Source of the DNA: Clytia hemisphaerica
Lineage: Eukaryota > Cnidaria > Hydrozoa > Leptothecata > Clytiidae
Assembly (NCBI GenBank): GCA_902728285.1
Contig: CACVBU010000948.1
Coordinates: forward strand, 201,190-265,189
DNA length: 64,000 bases
Direction of reading: 5' to 3'
A model generated the notes under the pieces. The model was not told the DNA's origin. It made no database searches and saw nothing but the letters and a program-made list of their open reading frames with translations. The position numbers were made by a program, and so were the translations under genes. Shown one piece after another: positions 51,500 to 61,700 of the stretch (positions are counted from its first letter, which is position 1; the number at the start of each line of letters is the position of its first letter).

Positions 51500-51920
51500 A
51501 TCCCAATAGGGATAGAAATTTTATCATTCCAAGGTTAAAAAATCCAGTGGGGATGGTTTCGGAGTGCAATTTTTAGACATTGATTTTTGAGTGGGGATGA
51601 AATCAAAGTCAATTTCCCAGTGGGGCTGAAATTCCAGGGCATTTTCCCACCGGGACAAAATTTTTGTCTAATTTTCCAGAATTTCAGAATCCCAAAGTAA
51701 AATGGGTCTTTGGCATGTGCAAGCTACAAAGGTTCCTGTTTTTACACCCTCGAAAATCTTCCACAGGAAATAAATTTATTGACAGTGTCCCTATATTGCA
51801 AAATATCAGAAAACGACTTCCTTAAAGGGTCATGGAAGTGTTGGCTGAAAATTCTCAGGGTCGTAAAAATTAAAAAGGTCAAGAATGGGGCATAATTATT
51901 AAAGTCTCTCACTACCCGAG
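51500..51920. repeat. Phrase element, CCAGTGGGGATG
   Basis: CCAGTGGGGATG, GAGTGGGGATGAAAT, CCAGTGGGGCTGAAAT and CCACCGGGACAAAAT are spaced about 40 bp apart. A CAGTGGG phrase region near 26465-26620 is similar. Confidence 0.45.
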
Positions 51921-52018
51921 GGTACCAGAGCTCAAGTTTTCAGAGAAAATATATTTATTCGGGCTGTGATACTCACCTTAGTCTCTCATAGATTTTCAAT
52001 AAGGTTGGACTAGAAAAT

Positions 52019-52351
52019 CCCGGGGGGGGGGTACTTAGGCAAATGGAGGGTACAGTATGTGCCGCCCTTAAGGGTACCTTTTTTGGACTTCCAAAGTCCC
52101 GCTAAGGGTCGGAAAAATCAGAAGATCAAATTTCAGTCCCACTAAGGGTCGGAAAAATAGGAAAATTTCAACTTTTTACCCCCTGAAAGATCGAAATTTG
52201 GTCAAATTAGTCCCGCTAAGGGTCGTAAAATTCACAAAATTTTCCTTGGTTTTCTCTTTCTTAGTCCCGGTAAAGGTCCAAAGTTCGAAAGTCGGGCGGC
52301 CCCCCCCCCCCGTCAGCTCGCAACCCTAAGTACCTCCCCCCCCCCCCCGGG
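52019..52351. mobile_element. G-cap MITE, 8-bp target duplication
   Basis: Starts CCCGGGGGGGGG and ends CCCCCCCGGG, flanked by TAGAAAAT at 52011-52018 and 52352-52359. The interior repeats AGTCCCGCTAAGGGTCGGAA about five times. 333 bp, close to the 337 bp of its relative at 2933. Confidence 0.85.
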
Positions 52352-52755
52352 TAGAAAATCCAGCACCTTCAAAGACTCGAGCTAGAAAAAGTTTTGACAA
52401 CAATGAGCTGTGGATACTCTCACGTTAGATGTTGTCGTTGTTCTAAGCATGAAAATAATAAAGATATAGGTGGAGAGAAATAACTTCTCGGTAATGACCT
52501 AAAGAGGGGGGGCGTACGGGGTTTGCGATTTCCGAAATAGCGATTAATTTTGCTAAAATTTCCGATATTCCATTTAAAAAAATACTTGCAATAGCGCTTC
52601 GTCGTGCAAACGTCATGATTATTACTTCTCTCATTTGACCGAAATTCAATCCCACAATCCTTTTCGTCTTAATTCAAGTCGTGGAAGTTATTACTTGTTC
52701 TTTGTAATTGAGTGTACTTTGCGTGCAAGCGTAATCAACGCAAAGGGTGATGGGA

Positions 52756-53146
52756 TAGACTGGAGTCGTTTATAATGCATGTAATACTAATAATAAACAC
52801 AAATAATGATACGGGATTTAGTTTGTATAAACGACTGGAAGAATCCGGTGTTCCAGCCTTATAGATACCGGGCCTAGCTACGCAGAAACTTGCGTAGCGA
52901 GAAAACAATTTATTAAGCAACAACAAACTCTCAAAATAAAATCAACTCAAATGAAACATTTTTAACACACAAATCCACACACATTTTATTTTCAAGAATT
53001 TTTTTTGAGCGGGAAAAAATTTTAATTGCGATATTGACACTTTTTTTTTGTTTGGAGTTGGTGCACAAAGGTTTCTAGACGTCTAAAATTTACTTTTTTG
53101 CTTTATTTCTAATATGTCTGAATTAGTCGTCTAGCTTGCTAGACTA
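52756..53146. mobile_element. Composite MITE, TAGACTGG family, 9-bp target duplication
   Basis: Starts TAGACTGGAGTCGTTTATAA and ends TTGCTAGACTA, flanked by GTGATGGGA at 52747-52755 and 53147-53155. It is 391 bp instead of 165; the middle (about 52835-53090) is extra sequence with a GCTACGC / GCGTAGC inverted pair. Confidence 0.85.
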
Positions 53147-53471
53147 GTGATGGGATTGAATTTTAGTCAAACATAAAAAATCAATGTCTATTTTTAGATT
53201 CGCGACGGTTATAATACCGAAATTCCAAAGCAAAAATTCATGGATTTCCGATACCGAAACAATTTTAGCATTTCGAAATAGGAAATTTGTAGATTTTTGC
53301 ACGATTTCTGCAACGAAGAAAAAAGGGTCGATTTCCGCGATTCCGAAATACTGTACACCACCCACCTTAATTTAAAAATGGTCGTTGAAATCTTTCATAA
53401 ATCTATTCAGATCATCATAGAGCGGCTTTTCTTTTGGTGTACCATCTGGAAGCAAAAAAACATCAATTTAT

Positions 53472-53718
53472 AGCTTTATTATAAGAACAGAAAGAGGCTG
53501 TTCGGTTGATTTTGAAAAACTTAATTTTGCTGAAAACTTGTTAAAAAATGCGATTCGAAATAGTTTCAACTGATGTAAGACTAAAAGAGTATATTAATTT
53601 TTGGCTGGCAGCATCACATTTTCATTGAATTGAAAGTTTCTTATCTTAAAATCTTCACGTCTCATCAGTGGGCAGCGGTTTTCATACTTTGACAAAATGA
53701 TCGATTAAAGGTCACAAG
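53472..53718 (-). repeat. Dispersed repeat, inverted copy of 28441-28712
   Basis: Long co-linear similarity on the minus strand, including CAACTGATGTAAGACTAAAA against its counterpart near 28605. No ends resolved. Confidence 0.65.
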
Positions 53719-53734
53719 GTCGCACTTTATCCTT

Positions 53735-53790
53735 CCGGAGGCGATACCCCCGCTCGTCAGCTCGCAACCCTAGTACCCCCCCCCCGGGCT
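53735..53790. repeat. Fragment of a G-cap element
   Basis: CGTCAGCTCGCAACCCTAGT followed by a C-run and GGG matches the right end of 52019-52351. Confidence 0.6.
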
Positions 53791-55318
53791 TTATCCACAT
53801 TGCGACTTTTTCGAATGTTTAGACCCCACATTCGATTTTTTTACGTCAATTTTAACTTTCGAACCTCCTGCAGTTAGTAGTAGCAAAAAGATCGAGTTTT
53901 CGTCAAAGCACTTGAAAGGCTTTTATTTTTTTCAAAAATCACTCACTAAACTAAGTAAGAAATGGAATGAAAAATCCCGTTTTTTGGTTAGATAGATTGC
54001 GAGGAGGAGGTAAAAACAAGTCTAGTAAAAATCGCGTATGGAAAACTAAAGCTTTTACGGGATAAACCACAGATCTGTAAAGCCCGAAGGGCTAGATTTG
54101 CGGCTTTTATCGAAAAGTGAAGCCTAGGTTTGGAAGGATTTCCTACCAAAGTCACGTGACTAAAATATGCAATTTCACCGGTTTGAGAGATGTGAAATAG
54201 CGTTTGCGTTTGGTTTTGAAGCCTGAGAGTAGATGCAGACTGGCTCTCTAGCTCTTCTCGAGGAGAGATAAATTTCACTAATGGCGACAAACGCCGCCAT
54301 GTTTATCATAATCCATTTTTTCGAAATATTATCACGTGATAACCTGATTTTAGCAGAAATGTGCTAGAGAATCACGTGGTACAAATTTCTGATTTTTCAT
54401 CAAAATCTACGCAGATAGATTATTGCACATCACTCTGGTTTCGGAAAGACACAAATCATTTTCTTTGGATCCAGATTGGAATTTTTTATTAAGCATGGCC
54501 TATAGACTACTGCTTTTTATTATATCCTCTACAAAGAATTTGGCATTCTGTCCTTCTAAGTTAAAGTGAATCTAAATTTAGATTAGATTCTGTGATTTTC
54601 TGGTAAATTTTTAAATTTCCTGTTATTTGGTTTATACTCCATCATCTATAAAAAAGTTGGGGAGGGTAGATAGAAGCATGAATTTATAAATTCATGATAG
54701 AAGTGACAGGGTACCTCATGTGCTGTTTGTGTTAATGTATAGTTATCTTTAATAGGAGAAATAATTACGCATTAGGAGTATTTCGAGCTAGTTTTGAAAC
54801 CTAACCTAACTATTAAGGATCAACAGGGTGCAACGCATGCGTGCACTGGACTGGACTGGGGTTTTTTTAGTAGGGACCATTCAAAAAGTATGTACACTCT
54901 GAGGGAGGATAGGTTTTTCTTTAGAAAGCATACTTGGGGGGAGGGAGTACAATCAAGAAATGTACATACGCTTTACAAATTTTTATAAACCAGTTTTTTC
55001 TAACCTTCTTACTTGTGTTATCCATTTATCAACCTATTTATTATTATCACTTTAACTTTCTTTGTCTTTCATCTGGTCTCTTCAAAGAATTATATTATAG
55101 AATCAAGACCAAAGTTGCGTCAGTCAGCGTCAGTTAATTTCTATTTTAATTTTAAATTCTTTTCCAATATCCGATTAAATTATACTTTAATCTGTGGGTT
55201 GTTGTTCCTGTTGAGCAGATCCATAGTTGCCAATCAGGTGGAAATTTCTGGCATCTGCACAAATATATTTTCCAGCAGTTTTGAAAAATCATCCAAAATC
55301 AATTTTTAAATTTGATGG
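53791..55318. other. Gene-free stretch
   Basis: No supported gene. A long CATGAATTTATAAATTCATG palindrome lies near 54678. Confidence 0.45.
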
Positions 55319-56761
55319 CCAGGACGGTGTCAATCAAACAAATCAAACGCCGAAGCAATTGAACGCAATCGAATAATTGCAATTCAATTGTCGAACACAA
55401 TCAAATCGCCATAGAATATTACCCAGGATTTGCTGTTCGATTACGTTTGATTGTATTCGATTACGTTCAATTGATTCAATTATATTAGATTTTATTCGCT
55501 TTGCTACGGTACTTAAGCACTCAGCCGCCCGCTAAAAAGCCCTAATGGAGTGACCCAATCTAATTTAATCAAACTCATCAAACATAATCCTCTAATCGAA
55601 CGAAATCGAAGATTATTAGAATGCAAATGACAATCGAACATAGTTCAACTATCAATCAGTCTGAGAAATCCTTCTAATTGCACGCTTAAAATTCCGAGAT
55701 TTAAACGCGTAATTGCACGGCTATCAAATTGTAAGGTTTTTAAAAGTGTTTTTACCTATCAATTTCATGTTCCAAATAATCTAAGTCACTATTATAATCA
55801 TTGCCAGTTCATTGCTTACATTGAGATACATCATCCATTTATTAGAAAAGAAATGAAAACACTTTTCGTTTGTGCGAGTTCAAAATAGACGATTTTCCTC
55901 AAGTTTTCTTGGAAAAAATCTGGAATGCTTGGTCAATTTTACGCAAAATTTTACGAAGATTCCAATTCAGAAATCAGTTTTTGTCTGTTTGACCATGGTT
56001 ACATCCGTTTAAAAAAAAAGTCTCACTATATTGCTCAAGCTTCTTCAAGCAGGGCGGGAAATTAAGCGTGCAATTGCACATGGGTGAACTCGGGCGGACT
56101 ATGATAAGCGCGCATTTACAAGTTTACACCCGCGGAAGTTAAGCGTGCAATACACCGTTTAGGAGTCTCGCTATCTTCACGGTACTCCATTGCAGAGGCC
56201 GGTAAAAATGGTAGGTAAAAATGCGCACTTTAGTACTGTGAAAGGTTAGAGGAATGTAAACATTGTGAATTTTTTTCTCTCCTTTAAAGAGAATGATTTA
56301 GATATTTGAACATGATATCAATGATAATTTTATAAGTCTCTCCTGAAAATTTCACAAAAATTCATCAAGAGGAAAAGAAGTTATGATTAAAAGGAGTTCT
56401 TTACCTACCATTTTTCTGCTATGTTTCCTTATGAGAACCAGATGTTTACCTACCGTTTTTTTACGGAGGAGAGTGAATTTTCCGTGGTCGCTAAAATCAA
56501 AACAATGGAAAATTGGATTGACGCGTGCGCAGTCGACACTCCTAAACGGTGTATTAGAAGGATTTCTCAAACTGTCAATCGAACTAATCTAACCTTACTC
56601 AAACGCAATCAAACACAATCGAATATTACCCAGGAATCGGCCGTTCGATTGAGATTCGATTGCGTTTGACAATCAAATCGCAATTATTCGATCGCGTTCG
56701 ATTACGTTCGATTGGTTCGATTGCGATTTTTGTTTGAAGTTGTTCGATTGACACCGTCTGG
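55319..56761. mobile_element. Phrase element, AATCGAA/TTCGATT, 1.44 kb
   Basis: Ends CCAGGACGGTGTCAAT / ATTGACACCGTCTGG, flanked by TGATGG (55313-55318 and 56762-56767). About 200 bp at each end is packed with CAATCGAA and TTCGATTG words; ATATTACCCAGGA occurs in both arms (55417, 56624). The middle holds AAGCGTGCAATTGCAC words and unique DNA. Frames at 56352-56669 are by-products. Confidence 0.7.
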
Positions 56762-56767
56762 TGATGG

Positions 56768-58758
56768 GTGTTGGAAATTTACCCACATTTGATTTGACGA
56801 GCATTGGGATTTAGCATACAAAATACTAAATAAGAAAATATGTTTTTGAGAAACTTATTCTTTGATCAACCCTAAATGGTGTTATCGATCGAGGGGTGAC
56901 ATCCATACACATCTTTACAAGGCACCAAATGTCAGTACTAGGGTTTTTTACCTAATAGATATTTTGTTTTGTGGCAAAATGTTACTTGTGATATTTCTTG
57001 ATATTGCTGTCAAGACCAGACATCCAACATTTGCCGCAAAACTAAACAGCCCACTGTTTTAGCTGTGTATATTTTACTAAACGTAAGAGTGATGTATGTC
57101 ATTTGTTTGGTTTTCTTTATTAGTTTGTTAATATATTATTGACCCTGAGGCCTGACTAAAAATAAATAGATTAATAACAATGATTAGTCATAATATATCA
57201 ATCGTGATGCTCCTTGGATCTCACTATACAGTTGGATCTCCCTCTTTTATAACGCAATACGTATCTCTGTTTTTATGATTGAGGAGATTACAACATATAC
57301 CATGAGATTGGGTAACTTGCATCAGTGGAGGCAAACATGCATATCCTTCAAATGACTGACCTTCCTGGTTATTAAAATACAAAGTTAAATCAAAACAAAA
57401 ATGGTAGAGTAGATCTGCAAGCGGAGCTGCGTAGTTCATTTGTTTTGAAATTTTTCTGCTTTGATTGGTTACTTCGATAATCGAATTTATCGATTAGTAA
57501 GTACCGTCTGGTTTAAAACATAGCTGTTACAATATTTATCTGGTTTGTATTGGCCGAGGGAAAGTAATGTATGTTGGAGTAATTTGTTATTCATTAGACC
57601 GTTGCATTCTCCCAGACAACTATTCCCTGCAAACCTGTTGGAAAGACTTTAGGCGAACCCGAAAAATATTTTTGTTTCCAATCCACCACTTTAAAACTTG
57701 ACAGTGCTGTTATTTTCTGCAACATGAACTGATAAGAGATAATTAGGCTGAACTTAAAAAAATGTTTGTTTCCGACCAACCCTACCTAGAAAACTATTGT
57801 CGCAAAAAGTTTATTGCCACTTTAAAAGAAACTTTTTTTCTTTATTGTGTCTGTCTGTCTTGTTCTATCTTAAGCTTAAGAATTGTCATTCTAGCTCTTT
57901 TGTTTTCATTTAAGTCCTTTCTAGGATTTTTTCGTAAAAAACACTACATCTTGAACTTTTTGACTTCACCTCAAAGTTTTTCTTGAAGCCCTATCCTAGC
58001 CATGAGTTCACTGCCACTCAAATCAGTCCCATTCTCTTTAACTATTTTAGGGAAACAGGGAAAACAACATTAAAAATTGTCAATACATCTATTTTTTATA
58101 AGCATAACAATATTAGCATATTAGCCATCCTAAAATATCTAATTATTTAATGCTCTTTATTTCAGTGTAAAAAGAAAAGTTGAAAAGTTGAAAATTTTCA
58201 AGAGGAAGCTGTTGGAATTTTCAAGCAAGATACTGATTGCAGTCTCTAAGTATTTTTATTGAACTTTCCAGCAGCATATTGACAATTCTTTCTTTGTTGC
58301 AATGTTGAAAGAAATTCCAGATTATGATCTGCTAAAATGATAAATATAATAGTTAAAATAATAAGATTAGAGGCATAATGTTATAAAATTGTTGCTATAT
58401 TGTAAAAAGCTTCTTTATCCAGTAGTATTTATCAGTGGTTTGAATAAAAAATTATTCTGAAAACTTTTAAAATTAAATCAAAGTTATCATTACAAAGCAA
58501 GGGTAATTTACATACAGTCTAGAATATGTACAAGATATTTTATTTCAACTTTAAACAAATATATAATTTATATAATTTTTTTTAAATTTTTTATTTCAAA
58601 TTTAGAAAATACCTCTTAGCAGCTTATTTCTTTTCATTTTTCAGATTAAAAAAACTTTTTTCAAAACCAAAATACCATTGCAAAGAAATAAAAATTAAAC
58701 AGATTAAATTTACTTGTTCATTTTAAAAAGAGACCAAATATTTTGATTCTGTTTCCTG
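56768..58758. other. Gene-free stretch upstream of the NFAT5-like gene
   Basis: A 9.5-kb-type repeat word CAGTGGAGGCAAACATGCAT lies at 57322. The rest is AT-rich; the final 100 bp are probably 5' UTR. The frames at 57594-57986 lack support. Confidence 0.4.
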
Positions 58759-61700
58759 ATGCATTCAAATGACCATGAGTTTTCAAAACCTGCTTCTCCG
58801 TCTGTGCCATACATGAATGATTCTGAACTTCAAATCCAAACAAGATTCGATGGAACACCCAACAAAACTATCTATGTTACCAGTCTGAATCATGCTCGCA
58901 CTCCTTTTGATCTACCAGAAGAATCATGTGACAGTTTCATTGACATTGAAGAAGCCAGTGTCAGCTTACCTGGAAAACCAATGAAAGATGGCTCTGAAAC
59001 CTATCATCACTCATTTATGGCAGCGCTTTCATATGATCAAGATTTGCGCAATCAAAAGAGGGATCAATATGAACCTTATCACAGAATGCAGAAATCAACA
59101 AATGTATCTCCTCACCAAGAACTGAATGAGTTGATGAAAACTGTGGATACGAAAAAATCAATTTTTGAATTTGAAGCACCGCTTAGCCCTAAAGAACCAT
59201 CAATTGATCTTTTAACATTAGATCCTCCGCGGATAGAAATCATAGAAGAGCCTGAAACTGTAAATTTATTTTATTTTTGTCCTTTGTATTTTCTTAATTT
59301 TCTAAGTTTAGTAAATCTTTCTTCTAAGAAACTTAGATATTTCACTCAAGCATTGGCCCTTATAGCTACACTAAAACTAGTAAAGCAATAAAACTACCTT
59401 CAGACAAAAATATTTTGTGGGAAGAAATTTTTGCAGAATTTAATTTCCTGGTTTTTTGCCAAATCTGCGAAATTAAATTCCGCAAAAATTTGAGACAAGC
59501 TGGAGTTTTTACAAGCTCTTAGTTGATTTGGTTGGTCATTAAGATGTAATAAAAGAATCTCATTACTTATTCTAAAGAACACGTCATCTCTATCACTTTA
59601 AATGACTAATTAGTGAAGTATCTTGTAAAAACTCCAGCTCATCCCAAAAATTTCTTCCCTTAATCGTCAGCCGTGCAAAATTACTTGAATCTGATTGGTT
59701 TAGAGGGTGCGATTAATCGTTAATTGCACTATTACCATTTTTTGCACTCTTCGCCGGGGGGACACTTTTGTCCCCTTAGAAAATTTTCCCTATTTCTAAA
59801 AAAACTATGATTTACTAATGATTATTTACTGACGATTACCTCGCAATCGTATGTTTTGTCGTGCAATTAACGATTAATCACTCATGGAATCGTGCAAATT
59901 ACGATTTTCTCCTTTGTTACTCGTGATTAATTGTTAATTGTACTCCAAACCATACGATTACTAGTACTAATAAGGTATCAGTTCACCAATCTAATGCAAC
60001 AAATTAAATCAAATCAGCTAGATTTTTCCAGGCACATTATATTGCTTTTTAAAATTCATTGTATTATGAGTAAATTTTTTTATTTTATAATGCAAGGCAT
60101 GAACTTTTTATTTGTAATTCTTGAACAAGATAAAAATTGATGAAGAAATATCATGTTTCTTCCATTTTTGTACGTTCCAAGAAAAACTTCTTATCTTAGG
60201 TTTAACAAATTGGATTTTATACTGCTCATAAATTGATAGTCTCTAGCTTTTATTTCTCTGAATTGAAAGCTTTTGTTGGTTTTTGGACTCTTTTCTAGTT
60301 TTTGATGGTACATGCATTGGGAAGTATAAGATTCAATTTGGTTTGCCTTTTTAAGATTAACCTGCATGATTTTAATGAAAGATTCTTTAACTTTCCAGAC
60401 ATACAGGGCTCGTTATGAAAGTGAGGGATGCAAAGGGCCTATACACGGGGCTTCAGAAACAGGCTTTCCTTCAGTCAAGGTTAGTTTTCTTAATGTTTTG
60501 TTAAAATTTTATAGTTAGATTTTCTATTTTTTTTAAGAGATCATTCAACAGTAAATTTTTAAAGTGTCTATTATGTTTGTTAGAATAAAATCATTCTCTC
60601 AATTAGAATCCAACATATTTTTAGATTGTTGGGTATGTTGGACCTGTCAAGCTTCAGGTGTTTGTTGTTACAAGTGATCTTGAGCCGCATCTTCATGCTG
60701 CAACAGGACCTGGCTCAAGTAAGACCACTTGTGAAGAAATATGTCTCGATGATCAATACAAGACTCCTGCAATTGAAATGACCATTACACCTACTGACAA
60801 CAAAGATGAAATGGTTGCTGTGTAAGAATTTGTTTTCTCTAAAAGTTATTCTCAGTTTTCTCTATTTTTGTATTAGCCTAGTTAACTAAGCCCATATAGG
60901 CTAGGGCACACAGCTAATGTCAATATAGTGTTTTCAGCGCTTAAAAGATTTTTTTATATTTACTGATTTTAAGTTTGCCTTGGAACTCTAGGCTATTTTT
61001 GTAGTTCCGTAATAAAATTTAAAATTACAAAAGGCATTACTCAAAGTTATGGTATGATACAAAACAAAATTATTCAAGCTGTCTAAGCTGCCAACAATTT
61101 TAATTGTTTTCCTTTAGATTCGACCAATTGAGTATCAGAAGGATAAGAAACTTCGAAGCTGACCGTGAATTGAGGAAAAGAGGCATTGAACCTGCTTCGT
61201 GGAAGTCCAAGAAAAAGGAAGCCAAGTTAGCTTTTCGGGCAAAGATTCCTTGCACCAATCTACATCCAAATTATGTTATCACAAGCTTTTCAAGATCTTT
61301 TTTGTGCAGTAAGTCTTTTTCGGTTTTTCTTTAAGATTCTTAATGATTTTGCCGCTTGAATGTTTTAGGCTCTCAGGTTGATTGACAGCTTAAATCAAAT
61401 AGTTTATCTATTTCAGAAAACATGGGCAAGGTCAAAGAGCATTCTATTATACCAGAGAACTTTCTCGTGTTTTTTTAGCTTTTCATTTTTAAATTGACAT
61501 CCTTATGTTTTTGTTTAGCTGCACCATCTGGAAACCCAGAAATTTGGTGGATCAGTAAAACAGAATCGTATGCAGAAGGAGGTGATGAACTAGGATTTAT
61601 TGGCAAGAAATTTGCATCTGGTTTCAAAGTGCGTTTCTTCTCCAGAGAGGATGATGGTATGTAAACTTTTCAGATTTTAAAAGGATATACTTGATATGCG

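Noticed and set aside
59225..59260. Calcineurin docking motif PRIEII in the NFAT5-like protein
   Set aside because: It lies at the start of the Rel domain, where the same position is structural in NFAT5; not a flexible N-terminal docking site.
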